Notes: generated by a model not told the origin, from the letters alone. Shown: positions 17,693 to 26,547, counted from the stretch's first letter. The stretch: DNA of 64,000 nucleotides from Bradyrhizobium sp. AUGA SZCCT0176 (GCF_018130145.1 NZ_JAFCMB010000010.1:1-64000); one strand, 5' to 3'. Program-made: numbers and translations.

Positions 17693-17932
17693 ATGGGTTC
17701 GCTTAGCATTTGGCACTGGATCGTCGTGATCGCAGTGGTCCTGCTGTTGTTTGGCCGCGGCAAGATTTCGGACCTGATGGGCGACGTCGCGCAGGGCATC
17801 AAGTCCTTCAAGAAAGGCTTGCAGGACGATGACAAGCCTGCGGAAAAGCCTGCGGTCGAGCCGACCAAGACCATCGATCACAATGCGGCGCCGACGGCGG
17901 CACGCACCGATGTCGGCAGCAAGGCTGTCTGA
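17693..17932 (+). CDS. tatA: Sec-independent translocase subunit TatA
   Basis: 79-aa pore-forming subunit of the twin-arginine translocase. One N-terminal TM helix (WIVVIAVVLLLFG), the hinge FGRGKISDLMGDVAQGIKSF amphipathic helix, then a charged tail. The usual FGxxKLP hinge is replaced by FGRGKIS, as in many alphaproteobacterial TatA. GGAGGGTTGCAGG upstream supports the ATG at 17693. First gene of tatABC. Confidence 0.95.
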   Translation: MGSLSIWHWIVVIAVVLLLFGRGKISDLMGDVAQGIKSFKKGLQDDDKPAEKPAVEPTKTIDHNAAPTAARTDVGSKAV

Positions 17933-18010
17933 CGGTTTAGTCGTAGGCGCCCATCTGGCGTGGACCGGTGTCCGGGGAAGCCATGGACGCCGGTTGAGAA
18001 AAGACGTGGG

Positions 18011-18049
18011 CCGCCCCAAAATCTTGCTATTGAGATTTGGGTGGGGCGG
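18011..18049 (+). promoter_or_regulatory. Long intercistronic hairpin between tatA and tatB
   Basis: CCGCCCCAAAATCT is followed after a short loop by AGATTTGGGTGGGGCGG, giving a stem of about 13 bp with a small bulge. It lies 23 nt upstream of tatB. There is no following T-run, so an RNA-processing or transcript-stabilising role that sets TatA:TatB stoichiometry is more likely than full termination. This is inference. Confidence 0.5.
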
Positions 18050-18071
18050 GGTCGCGTAAGCGGAAATTTTC

Positions 18072-18593
18072 ATGTTCGACATCGGGTGGAGTGAACTGGT
18101 CGTCATCGCGGTTGTCGCGCTGATCGCCATCGGCCCGAAAGAGCTGCCGGGCGTGCTGCGCATGGTCGGGCAATGGATGGGCAAGGCCCGCAAGATGGCC
18201 TCCGAATTCCAGGGCCAGTTCCAGGAAGCGATGCGCGAGGCCGAAATGGCCGACCTCAAGAAGAGCTTTGACGAGGTCAAGGACGTCGCGACCGGCATGT
18301 CTCCCACCAATCTGATGACTTCGCTGCAAAAGGACGTCGGCGACGCCTTGCAGATCGGCGACATCGACAAGCCCGTCAATTCGCAGGTGGAAACCTCGAT
18401 CGGCGAAACCGTGACGCCCGAAATCGTCGCACCGACCACGCCGGCCGCCCCGACGGCCGAGACCTTTGTCGAGGCCGAAACCCATCAGGCTGCTTCCGAG
18501 CCGCTGGTGATTACGCGTGAAGTTCAGGCCGCGCAGCAGCAGGACATCGCGCCACCGGCGCCGGATATTCTCAAGGACGCCAAAGCGTCATGA
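18072..18593 (+). CDS. tatB: Sec-independent translocase subunit TatB
   Basis: 173-aa substrate-receptor subunit of the Tat translocon. The N-terminal TM helix MFDIGWSELVVIAVVALIAI followed by GPKELPGVLRMVG is the TatB signature, with the conserved Glu in the helix and GPKELP hinge. A long amphipathic helix follows and then an Ala/Pro/Glu-rich cytosolic tail. It overlaps tatC by 4 nt (ATGA). Confidence 0.96.
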   Translation: MFDIGWSELVVIAVVALIAIGPKELPGVLRMVGQWMGKARKMASEFQGQFQEAMREAEMADLKKSFDEVKDVATGMSPTNLMTSLQKDVGDALQIGDIDKPVNSQVETSIGETVTPEIVAPTTPAAPTAETFVEAETHQAASEPLVITREVQAAQQQDIAPPAPDILKDAKAS

Positions 18594-19417
18594 GCGACGA
18601 AGACATCGAGGCCAGCAAAGCGCCGCTGATGGACCATTTGATCGAGCTGCGCTCGCGGCTGATCAAGGCGCTGCTGGCGTTCGGTATAGCCTTCATCTTC
18701 TGCTTCTTCTTCGCCAAGCAGATCTACAACGTGCTGGTGTGGCCGTTCGTCTGGGTCGCCGGCCCCGAGAATTCGAAGTTCATCTACACGGCGCTGCTGG
18801 AATATTTCCTCACGCAGTTGAAACTCGCGCTGTTCGGCGCCGGCTTCATCTCATTCCCGATCATCGCGACGCAGATCTACAAATTCGTGGCGCCCGGGCT
18901 CTACAAGCACGAGCGCGGTGCGTTCCTGCCGTATCTGGTGGCGACCCCGTTCTTCTTCGTACTCGGCTCGCTCCTGGTTTATTTCATCGTGCTGCCGATG
19001 CTGGTGCGCTTCTCGCTCGGCATGCAGCAGTCCGGCGGCGACGAGACCGCGCAGATCCAGCTGTTGCCGAAGGTCGGCGAATATCTGTCGCTGATGATGG
19101 GGCTGATCTTCGCCTTCGGCATCGCGTTCCAGCTGCCGGTGATCCTGACGCTACTCGGCCGGATCGGCATCCTCACCGCAAAACAGCTGCGCGAAAAGCG
19201 GCGCTATTTCATCGTGGTCGCCTTTGTCATCGCCGCCGTCCTGACGCCGCCCGACGTGCTGAGCCAGGCCTCGCTCGCGCTGCCCTTGCTGGTTCTCTAC
19301 GAAGGCTCGATCCTCGCGGTCGCCCTGGTGGAGAAGCGGGCCGCCGCCGCAGCCAAGGGTGCGACCGGTACGCCGCCCTCCGCGACCCCGCCGCCCGCGG
19401 CCAATCCGGCCGAGTAG
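18590..19417 (+). CDS. tatC: Sec-independent translocase subunit TatC
   Basis: 275-aa polytopic protein that binds twin-arginine signal peptides. Six TM segments are visible; the first cytosolic segment ends MDHLIELRSRLIKALLAF, the canonical TatC start, and the periplasmic loop motif KFVAPGLYKHERGAFLPYL is present. Last gene of tatABC. Window genes that may use the system include the exported FAH-family protein at 38112. Confidence 0.97.
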   Translation: MSDEDIEASKAPLMDHLIELRSRLIKALLAFGIAFIFCFFFAKQIYNVLVWPFVWVAGPENSKFIYTALLEYFLTQLKLALFGAGFISFPIIATQIYKFVAPGLYKHERGAFLPYLVATPFFFVLGSLLVYFIVLPMLVRFSLGMQQSGGDETAQIQLLPKVGEYLSLMMGLIFAFGIAFQLPVILTLLGRIGILTAKQLREKRRYFIVVAFVIAAVLTPPDVLSQASLALPLLVLYEGSILAVALVEKRAAAAAKGATGTPPSATPPPAANPAE

Positions 19418-19467
19418 GGCCGCTTCGCCTGCGTTTGACCTGATCATCCCGACGGCGGTCCATGATT

Positions 19468-19553
19468 CGTCATGCCCGGGCTTGACCCGGGCATCCACGA
19501 CTTGTTCTAAGGCAGCAAACACGTGGATGGCCGGGACAAGCCCGGCCATGACG
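19468..19553. repeat. Dispersed inverted repeat (CGTCATGCCCGGGC type)
   Basis: CGTCATGCCCGGGCTTG at the left mirrors CAAGCCCGGCCATGACG at the right, a member of the same intergenic family as at 17436. It fills the tatC-serS gap and ends 13 nt before the serS ATG. Confidence 0.78.
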
Positions 19554-19566
19554 CAGGAATTTGGCC

Positions 19567-20901
19567 ATGCACGACATCAAATCGATCCGCGATAACCCGC
19601 AAGCCTTCGACGCCGGACTGAAGCGCCGTGGCCTGGCGCCGCTGTCGCCGTCGCTGCTGGCGATCGACGAAAGGCGCCGCGCGGCGATCCTGGCCTCCGA
19701 ACAGGCGCAGGCACGGCGCAATGCGGCTTCAAAGGAAATCGGCGACGCCAAGAAGGCGAAGGATGAGGCGCGTGCATCGAAGTTGATGGCCGAGGTCGCC
19801 GAACTCAAGACCACGATGCCCGAGCTTGAAGCTGCGGCAAAGACGGCGGACGACGAGCTTGCAAAAGAGTTGGCCGCGATCCCGAACCTGCCGCTCGACG
19901 AAGTGCCCGACGGCGTCGACGAGCACGGCAATGTGCAGCGTCAGGTGTTCGGCAAGGCGCGCACTTACGGTTTTGCGCCGAAGCCGCATGACGATCTCGG
20001 CGGCGCGCTTGGTTACATGGATTTCGAGGCGGCGGCGAAACTGTCCGGCGCGCGTTTTGTCGTGCTGAAGAAAGGCCTCGCGCGGCTGGAGCGCGCGATC
20101 GGGCAATTCATGCTCGATCTCCACACCAATGAGCACGGCTACAGCGAGATCAATCCGCCGCTATTGGTGCGCGACGACGTGATGTTCGGCACCGGGCAAT
20201 TGCCGAAATTCGAGGATGATCAGTTCTGGGCGATCAAGGGCGAACTGCTGGCGGCTCCGGATGATGGCCGCTTAAAGAGTGAACGTCTTGGCCTCATTCC
20301 CACGGCCGAAGTATCGCTCACTAACCTCGTCCGCGAATCCATTGTCGACGACAAGGAATTGCCGATGCGTCTCACGGCGCTGACGCCGTGTTTCCGTGCG
20401 GAGGCAGGTGCCGCCGGCCGTGATACCCGAGGCATGATCCGCCAGCATCAGTTTACCAAGGTCGAGCTGGTCTCGATCACCACGCCGGAGAACAGCCGCG
20501 ACGAACACGAGCGCATGCTGTCCTGTGCTGAGGAAGTGCTGCGCCGCCTCGACCTGCATTATCGTGTCATGACGCTGTGCGCGGGCGACATGGGTTTCTC
20601 CGCGCAAAAAACCTACGACATCGAAGTGTGGATGCCGGGGCAGGGCGACGGCGGTGCTTATCGCGAAATCTCCAGCTGTTCGGTGTGCGGCGATTTCCAG
20701 GCGCGGCGCATGGATGCGCGCTATCGCGGGCCCGACGGCAAGCCGCGTTTCGTGCATACGCTGAACGGTTCCGGCACTGCGGTCGGCCGCGCGCTGATTG
20801 CGGTCATGGAAACCTATCAGCAACAGGATGGCTCGATTGCGGTGCCCGACGTGCTGCAACCTTATATGGGCGGCCTCAAAGTGATCGAGCACGACAAATA
20901 G
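19567..20901 (+). CDS. serS: Seryl-tRNA synthetase
   Basis: 444-aa class II synthetase. The N-terminal antiparallel coiled-coil arm spans about residues 30-105. Motif 2 is TPCFRAEAGAAGRDTRGM and motif 3 NGSGTAVGRALIAVMETYQQ, both intact. The ATG at 19567 begins MHDIKSIRDNP, the usual SerS start; an upstream TTG would add only two residues. It follows the tat operon across a repeat element. Confidence 0.97.
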   Translation: MHDIKSIRDNPQAFDAGLKRRGLAPLSPSLLAIDERRRAAILASEQAQARRNAASKEIGDAKKAKDEARASKLMAEVAELKTTMPELEAAAKTADDELAKELAAIPNLPLDEVPDGVDEHGNVQRQVFGKARTYGFAPKPHDDLGGALGYMDFEAAAKLSGARFVVLKKGLARLERAIGQFMLDLHTNEHGYSEINPPLLVRDDVMFGTGQLPKFEDDQFWAIKGELLAAPDDGRLKSERLGLIPTAEVSLTNLVRESIVDDKELPMRLTALTPCFRAEAGAAGRDTRGMIRQHQFTKVELVSITTPENSRDEHERMLSCAEEVLRRLDLHYRVMTLCAGDMGFSAQKTYDIEVWMPGQGDGGAYREISSCSVCGDFQARRMDARYRGPDGKPRFVHTLNGSGTAVGRALIAVMETYQQQDGSIAVPDVLQPYMGGLKVIEHDK

Positions 20902-20912
20902 CAAAGTCGAAA

Positions 20913-21419
20913 ATGGCCCTGCATCGCGACATCCATTGGATCGGCCGGCAATGGGCTGTCACCGGCCTCGGGATGCAGTTGATCGACCAGAAGCTGAAGG
21001 GCTTCTTTGATATCGAGGTCCCGCAATTGTGGGACGAGGCGCTGATCGAAACCACGCGCGCAAAGGAATGGCTCAACGTCGCGGATTTCGACAAGGGGCT
21101 CGAGGTGGCGCGAAAGCGGTTTCCTCCGGGCAGCGTGACGTCGCCGCCGGCGGCGGCCACCCCAGCGCAGCCGGCCGCATTGGCGGCCGTTCCGGAGGCT
21201 CAGCCCGTTCCACCGTTGACATCAGTTGCATCCGCTCCGCCCATCGTAGCGGCTCCGGTTATCACATCGATCAAGCGGGTTATCACGACGCCTGCAGAAC
21301 CGCTGCCGCAAGAGGCTGAAATGATCGAGCCGGCAAAATCGGCGCTGGGAAAATTTCAGATGCAGTTTCTAGGTTATGGCAAGTTCATTCGTCCCTGGCG
21401 GGTCCGAATGAAAGAGTGA
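20913..21419 (+). CDS. Conserved hypothetical protein between serS and surE
   Basis: 168 aa, no family recognised with certainty. The N-terminal 75 residues look folded and conserved (HRDIHWIGRQWAVTGLGMQL, FFDIEVPQLWDEALIE), followed by an Ala/Pro-rich linker and a basic C-terminus ending GKFIRPWRVRMKE. No signal peptide or TM segment is seen. It starts 12 nt after serS and precedes surE by 91 nt, so it is likely co-transcribed. Codon use and GC match its neighbours, supporting a real gene. Confidence 0.7.
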   Translation: MALHRDIHWIGRQWAVTGLGMQLIDQKLKGFFDIEVPQLWDEALIETTRAKEWLNVADFDKGLEVARKRFPPGSVTSPPAAATPAQPAALAAVPEAQPVPPLTSVASAPPIVAAPVITSIKRVITTPAEPLPQEAEMIEPAKSALGKFQMQFLGYGKFIRPWRVRMKE

Positions 21420-21510
21420 CGGTATTTTGGCGGTTTGCCTCGGCGGCGATAGCCGGATAATACGGCGCCCGGAAACCGGCCTCGACTCGAACCAGAAGGC
21501 ATTTTGACGG

Positions 21511-22278
21511 ATGCGCATTCTCTGCACCAATGACGACGGCATTCACGCTCCCGGTCTGAAGGTCGTCGAGGAGATCGCCCGCGCGCTGTCGGACGACGTC
21601 TGGATCGTGGCGCCCGAACTCGATCAATCCGGCGTCTCGCATTCGCTGTCGCTGAACGATCCGCTGCGGCTGCGTGAAGTCGGCCCGCGCCATTTTGCGG
21701 TGCGTGGCACGCCGACCGATTGCGTGATCATGGGCGCGCGCCACATCCTCGGTGAGAAGCTGCCGGACCTCGTGCTGTCGGGCGTCAACAAGGGCCGCAA
21801 CGTCGCCGAGGACGTGGTCTATTCCGGCACCATTGCGGGCGCGCTGGAAGGCACCATTCTGGGCATCCCGTCATTCGCGCTGAGCCAAGAATTTTCCATC
21901 GACACGCGCCACGCGCCGCTGTGGGACACGGCGGTGAAATTCGGACCGGATATCGTGCGCAAGGTGATCGACGCCGGCGTGCCCAAGAACACCGTGATCA
22001 ACGTCAACTTTCCGGCCTGCACCCCCGACCAGGTCAAGGGCATCCGCGTCACGCGGCAGGGCAAGCGCAATCTCGGTTTCCTGAAAGTCGACGAGCGTCA
22101 CGACGGCCGCGGCAACCCCTATTTCTGGATCGGCTTCGAACGCGCCGCGGTGCTGGACACGCCGGCCGAAGGCACCGATCTCGCCGCATTGGCCGCGCGC
22201 TACGTCTCAGTGACGCCGCTGCGGCTCGACCGCACCGATGAAGCGTTTTCGGAAGCACTGACGACGACGTTGAAGTGA
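21511..22278 (+). CDS. surE: 5'-nucleotidase SurE
   Basis: 255-aa metal-dependent nucleoside monophosphatase/exopolyphosphatase. The N-terminal RILCTNDDGIHAPGL contains the metal-binding DD pair, and SGVNKGRNVAEDVVYSGTIA the second conserved block. In many proteobacteria surE, pcm and nlpD are adjacent; here the order is kept, but a response-regulator gene on the opposite strand is inserted between surE and pcm. Confidence 0.96.
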   Translation: MRILCTNDDGIHAPGLKVVEEIARALSDDVWIVAPELDQSGVSHSLSLNDPLRLREVGPRHFAVRGTPTDCVIMGARHILGEKLPDLVLSGVNKGRNVAEDVVYSGTIAGALEGTILGIPSFALSQEFSIDTRHAPLWDTAVKFGPDIVRKVIDAGVPKNTVINVNFPACTPDQVKGIRVTRQGKRNLGFLKVDERHDGRGNPYFWIGFERAAVLDTPAEGTDLAALAARYVSVTPLRLDRTDEAFSEALTTTLK

Positions 22279-22296
22279 GACGAAGGCAGTCCTCCG

Positions 22297-22438
22297 TCGT
22301 CGTCCCGGCCTGGTGCGCAATTGCGCACGGGGGGCCGGGACCCATAAACACCGGCGATGATTGTGACGCTTGGTATTTGCTGCCCGGGGCAAACGATGGG
22401 ACGCGGCGTATGGGTCCCGGCCTTCGCCGGGACGACAG
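22297..22438. repeat. Dispersed inverted repeat (GTCGTCCCGGC type)
   Basis: GTCGTCCCGGCC at the left mirrors GGCCTTCGCCGGGACGAC at the right; an inner TGCGCAATTGCGCA palindrome is present. Sister elements lie at 38904-39027 and 44493-44612. It sits between the convergent surE and response-regulator genes, where it may also act as a bidirectional terminator. Confidence 0.8.
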
Positions 22439-22451
22439 CGGTTATATGCGG

Positions 22452-22829
22452 CTAAGCCGCAGCGCTCTTCAGCGCGCTGTTGATCATCTGCGCCAGCGTT
22501 TCCAGCTGAAACGGTTTTTGCAGGGCCGGGCGGTCGCGATATTCCTCGGGCAGGCCGGAGGAACCGTAGCCAGTCGCGAAAATGAACGGGCGGTTGCGCG
22601 CCTTGATCAGTTCGGCCACCGGCGTGATCACCTTGCCGTTGACGTTGACGTCGAGGATGGCGAGATCGAAGTCGGTCGATTGGGCGAGCTTGACGGCTTC
22701 GCCGATTTCGCCGGCCTCGGCGGCGACGCTGTAGCCGAGCTCTTCGAGCATGTCGGCCACCATCATCCGGATCATGACTTCGTCTTCGACGAGAAACACT
22801 GAACAGCCCTGCGGCCGCGTCGCCATCAT
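22452..22829 (-). CDS. Single-domain response regulator
   Basis: 125-aa receiver domain with no output domain. The acidic pocket is E15-D16, the phospho-acceptor D60 lies in LAILDVNVNG, the switch Thr is T86 (IFATGYGS) and the conserved Lys is K105 (LQKPF). The Asn-Val-Asn-Gly after D60 and GYG motif are typical of CheY-like/FixK-independent receivers in rhizobia. No partner kinase is adjacent. The first of two adjacent ATGs was taken as start. It interrupts the surE-pcm-nlpD order on the opposite strand. Confidence 0.88.
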   Translation of the reverse strand: MMATRPQGCSVFLVEDEVMIRMMVADMLEELGYSVAAEAGEIGEAVKLAQSTDFDLAILDVNVNGKVITPVAELIKARNRPFIFATGYGSSGLPEEYRDRPALQKPFQLETLAQMINSALKSAAA

Positions 22830-23085
22830 GATGGAATCCTTGCCCTTCCCGAGCTCAAGGTTCGCAAATAACACCAGTCGGCGCAACGACAAGATGGGAT
22901 AGGCCAAGGCCTGCGGCCCACCCGTCAAGAGTCCGATTTTCCGGGCTCTAACGCTGCTTCCGGACCCTGGTTCCGCGATCGGAACCCATTTTTGAGGAAA
23001 TTCTTCCTTAAAGCTCTGGTGGCTATTGCATCCAATCTCTGCCGAAGCACTAGATGAATGGCCAGCCGTGACCCTTGAGTCGCTA

Positions 23086-23730
23086 ATGTCGCAAGAACCG
23101 CCCGAAAAGATGATGTTCCAGCTGACCCTGCGGCGGCGGGGGATCAGCGACCAGACCATCCTGCGCACCATGGAAGAGGTGCCGCGCGAGACGTTCGTGA
23201 CCGCTGCCGATCGCGGCCATGCCTATCGCGACAGCGCGCTCGGCATCGCCTGCGGGCAAACCATCAGCCAGCCCTTCGTGGTCGCCTACATGACCGAGCA
23301 ATTGCAGCTGCAGAAGCAACACAAGGTGCTCGAGATCGGCACCGGCTCCGGTTACCAGGCCGCGGTCCTGTCCCGGCTTTGCAAGCATGTCCTGACCATG
23401 GAGCGGTACCGGACGCTGGCCGACAGCGCGCGCGCCCGGCTGGAAAAGCTGGGCTACGACAATATCGAGGTCCTGCTTGGCGACGGTTTCGATATCCCTG
23501 CTGGTGCGGGGGATTTCGACCGCATCATCGTGACCGCGGCAATGGAGCAAATTCCCGAACAGCTGCTGGCGCGGCTGGAGCCGGGCGGCATCCTGCTCGC
23601 GCCGGTGGGGCCGCATCAGGGCGTCCAGACGCTGGTGCGCGTCACGAGGACTGACGCAGGGTTCGATCGCAAGGCGCTGGTCGACGTGCGCTTCGTGCCG
23701 GCACTGCCGGGAATTGCCCGCGAACTGTAG
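23086..23730 (+). CDS. pcm: Protein-L-isoaspartate O-methyltransferase
   Basis: 214-aa SAM-dependent repair enzyme that methylates isoaspartyl residues in damaged proteins. The SAM-binding glycine loop is VLEIGTGSGYQAAVLSRL; the substrate region CGQTISQPFVVAYMTE is also diagnostic. ATG 23086 starts MSQEPPEKMM and gives the usual family length; an upstream TTG at 23026 would add 20 residues. It is followed by the NlpD-like gene. Confidence 0.94.
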   Translation: MSQEPPEKMMFQLTLRRRGISDQTILRTMEEVPRETFVTAADRGHAYRDSALGIACGQTISQPFVVAYMTEQLQLQKQHKVLEIGTGSGYQAAVLSRLCKHVLTMERYRTLADSARARLEKLGYDNIEVLLGDGFDIPAGAGDFDRIIVTAAMEQIPEQLLARLEPGGILLAPVGPHQGVQTLVRVTRTDAGFDRKALVDVRFVPALPGIAREL

Positions 23731-23840
23731 AAGCACGGGATTGGCGGTTTCCGCCAACATCTTATTTGAAGGGTTAAGCGGTTATTTACTCGGGACGTGT
23801 TTACTCAAAAGAGTATTTTGTTGCGTACAAGTGAGTAACC

Positions 23841-25223
23841 ATGTCCCGTGTCGCCGAGTTACTTCGCTCGCGTCGCATGCCGCAGATTGCGGTGCTGACG
23901 CTGATGTCGGTTGGCTTTGCCGGCTGCAGCGCCGATATGCAGACGCGCTTGTCCCAAAACACTTTATCAAACCCGTTCAACTATCAGCCGGACGCGACCG
24001 GTACGGTGCAGCAGGCGCCGGCGCCCCAGGTCGAGCGTCGCGAACTGCCGCAATATGCGCGGCCGCAAGCCCAGGCTCCGCAGTATCAGTCGCAATACCA
24101 GTCGTCGGCCTTGCCGCCACCGCCGCCCGTGGTCACGGCGCCGCGGTCCTATCAGGCCGCAGGCAACGGCGTGTCGGGAGGAGGCCGCGGGCTTTCGTCC
24201 TATACCCCGCCGGGTCAACCCAAGCTTGAGACCACCGCCACCGTTGCGCCGCGCTCGGTTGCCGCTGCGCCCGCACATGGCGGCACCACGATCATCGTCG
24301 GTACCAGCGACACGCTCGACATCCTGGCCAAGCGCTACAACGTTTCGCCGGCCGCGATCCTGCAGGCCAATGGTTACAAGGGACCGCGCGCGCTATCGCC
24401 CGGCCAGCAACTGATCATCCCGCGCCAGGCCGTCGCCGCCGCGCCCGCGCCGGCGGTAGCGCCGCCGGTCAGCAAGCCGGTCGCGGCCGTGGCAGGGCCG
24501 TCGAGCGTACACGTCGTCAATCGCGGCGATACGTTGATGAGCATTGCACGCCGCAACAACCTTCCGGTGGCGGATCTCGCCAAGGCCAACAACCTCGACA
24601 CATCGGCCAAGCTCAGCCTCGGCATGAAGCTGACCGTGCCCGGCGCCAAGACCGCCGCCGCACCTGCGGCGCAGCCGGTTGCACCGGTGCAGCAAGTCGC
24701 AGCGGTCGCAGCGCCTGCCGCCAAGCCGTTGACACCCGCCGCACAGCCGCAAAGCGCGCGCCTGGCGCAGTCGACCGTCAATGTCGAGGAAAAACCGGCG
24801 GCCGAAGCGCCGGCGGTCAAGTCCAGCGAAGCCACTGGCGCGCTGCCGACCTTCCGCTGGCCGGTACGCGGCAAGGTCATCACGACCTACGGCGCCAAGA
24901 CCAACGGCAAGGCCAATGACGGCATCAATCTGGCGGTGCCGGAAGGTACCCCGGTGAAGGCTGCCGAAGACGGCGTCGTCGCCTACTCGGGCAATGAATT
25001 GAAGGGTTACGGCAATCTCATTCTGGTTCGGCACTCCAACGGTTACGTCACCGCATATGCCCATGCGAGTGAGCTGATGGTGAAGCGCGGCGACACGATC
25101 AAGCGCGGCCAGATCATTGCCAAGTCGGGCCAATCGGGTGAGGTGGGGTCGCCGCAACTCCACTTCGAGATCCGCAAAGGATCTTCACCGGTTGACCCGC
25201 TTCAATTCCTGAACGGGGCGTGA
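23841..25223 (+). CDS. nlpD: NlpD-like LysM/LytM lipoprotein
   Basis: 460-aa predicted lipoprotein with lipobox GFAGC near residues 27-31. Two LysM peptidoglycan-binding repeats follow (TTIIVGTSDTLDILAKRYNV and HVVNRGDTLMSIARRNNLPV), an Ala/Pro-rich linker, and a C-terminal M23/LytM domain (about 340-455). In the LytM domain the first zinc ligand His is replaced (NDGINLAVP) and the HxH motif reads QLHFEIR, so metal sites look incomplete. As in E. coli NlpD, it may activate an amidase rather than cut peptidoglycan itself. It lies directly downstream of pcm. Confidence 0.88.
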   Translation: MSRVAELLRSRRMPQIAVLTLMSVGFAGCSADMQTRLSQNTLSNPFNYQPDATGTVQQAPAPQVERRELPQYARPQAQAPQYQSQYQSSALPPPPPVVTAPRSYQAAGNGVSGGGRGLSSYTPPGQPKLETTATVAPRSVAAAPAHGGTTIIVGTSDTLDILAKRYNVSPAAILQANGYKGPRALSPGQQLIIPRQAVAAAPAPAVAPPVSKPVAAVAGPSSVHVVNRGDTLMSIARRNNLPVADLAKANNLDTSAKLSLGMKLTVPGAKTAAAPAAQPVAPVQQVAAVAAPAAKPLTPAAQPQSARLAQSTVNVEEKPAAEAPAVKSSEATGALPTFRWPVRGKVITTYGAKTNGKANDGINLAVPEGTPVKAAEDGVVAYSGNELKGYGNLILVRHSNGYVTAYAHASELMVKRGDTIKRGQIIAKSGQSGEVGSPQLHFEIRKGSSPVDPLQFLNGA

Positions 25224-25250
25224 GGCGCTCAAGAGCGTCCACATCCAGAA

Positions 25251-25374
25251 CTGTCGTCGCCCGCCTTGTGCGCAATTGCGCACTGGAGCGGGTGATCCAG
25301 TATTCCAGAGACGCGTGATTGAGCCGAGAGGCTGCGGCGTACTGGGTCCCCCGCTTTTGCGGAGGACGACAGTC
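25251..25374. repeat. Dispersed inverted repeat (GTCGTCGCCCGCC type)
   Basis: Left end CTGTCGTCGCCCGCC, right end GCGGAGGACGACAG, internal TGCGCAATTGCGCA and GTATTCCAGAGACGC identical to the element at 253-374. It occupies the gap between the convergent nlpD-like and DUF815 genes. Confidence 0.78.
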
Positions 25375-25397
25375 GTGTGCTGTTTGCGCGTAACGAA

Positions 25398-26369
25398 CTA
25401 TTTCTCCGTCAGCCGCACACCCAGCCGTCCCGCCAGCTCCTGCGTGAACTGCCAGGCGACGCGCCCCGAACGTGAGCCGCGTGTCGTCGACCATTCCAGT
25501 GCTTCGCGCTCCAGTTCCTCATCGGCAAGCTTGATGCCGTAATGGCCGCAATAGCCGCGGACCATCGCCAGATATTCGTCCTGGCTGCAGCGGTGGAAGC
25601 CGAGCCACAGACCAAAGCGGTCCGACAGCGAGACCTTTTCCTCGACCGCTTCACCGGGATTGATCGCGGTCGAGCGTTCGTTCTCGATCATTTCGCGCGC
25701 CAGAAGGTGCCGGCGGTTCGAGGTGGCGTAGAGGATCACATTGTCCGGGCGTCCCTCGATGCCGCCTTCGAGGACCGCCTTCAGCGATTTGTAGGAGGCG
25801 TCGTTGCCGTCGAAGGAGAGGTCGTCGCAAAACACGATGAAGCGGAATGAAGAGCTGCGCACCCGGTCCATCAGGCCCGGCAGGCTCTCGATATCCTCGC
25901 GATGGATTTCGATCAGCTTGAGTTTTTCGGCCGGCTTGCGCTTGAGGTTGATGTCGGCATGCGCGGCCTTGACCAGCGACGACTTGCCCATGCCGCGCGC
26001 GCCCCACAGCAGTGCGTTGTTGGCGGGCAGGCCGTCGGCAAACCGCTCGGTATTCTCGATCAGGATGTCGCGCATCCGGTCGATGCCCTTGAGCAACCCG
26101 AGGTCGACCCGGCTGACGCGCGGCACCGGCGCCAGCCGCCCGTCCGGGTGCCAGACGAAGGCGTCCGCAGCCCCGAACGACTCAGGCCCCGAGGTCGCCG
26201 GGGAGGCCGCGGAAAGGTGGTTCGCGATGGCCTCCAGCGCGTCCGCGATGCGCTCGGCGGTGGCGTCTTTGGAGGGGGCTGCCGGACGTTTTGTCGCGGA
26301 TTTCGCAGTCCTCCGCGGGGCTGCTTTGAAGGTGGCGCGAGCCGCTGTTTTCTTGGGCTTTTTCGACAT
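25398..26369 (-). CDS. DUF815-family AAA+ ATP-binding protein
   Basis: 323 aa. A Lys/Ala-rich basic N-terminus (1-40) precedes a P-loop ATPase: Walker A LLWGARGMGKSSLVKA, Walker B FIVFCDDLSFDG, sensor-1-like VILYATSNRRHL, and the conserved ENERSTAINPGEAVEEKVSL. These match DUF815 proteins, which have unknown cellular function. The ATG at 26369 starts MSKKPKK; an upstream TTG frame extends to 26453 without similarity. It is divergent from yajC across about 180 bp. Confidence 0.85.
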   Translation of the reverse strand: MSKKPKKTAARATFKAAPRRTAKSATKRPAAPSKDATAERIADALEAIANHLSAASPATSGPESFGAADAFVWHPDGRLAPVPRVSRVDLGLLKGIDRMRDILIENTERFADGLPANNALLWGARGMGKSSLVKAAHADINLKRKPAEKLKLIEIHREDIESLPGLMDRVRSSSFRFIVFCDDLSFDGNDASYKSLKAVLEGGIEGRPDNVILYATSNRRHLLAREMIENERSTAINPGEAVEEKVSLSDRFGLWLGFHRCSQDEYLAMVRGYCGHYGIKLADEELEREALEWSTTRGSRSGRVAWQFTQELAGRLGVRLTEK

Positions 26370-26547
26370 TTTCCCTGTTCCTGACCGCGCAGCCATAACG
26401 GGCCTTGGAAGCTCCCGCAAGCGGCCTAAATGAGGGGGCTGGCAGCGTTGCAATTGGGACGGCCGCCGCTATAGTCCGCGCGAATTTGCCCGGACCGGCC
26501 AGACGCTTGCGTCGCCGGTCGTTTCCCGTCTCACGAGGATTGTTCGA

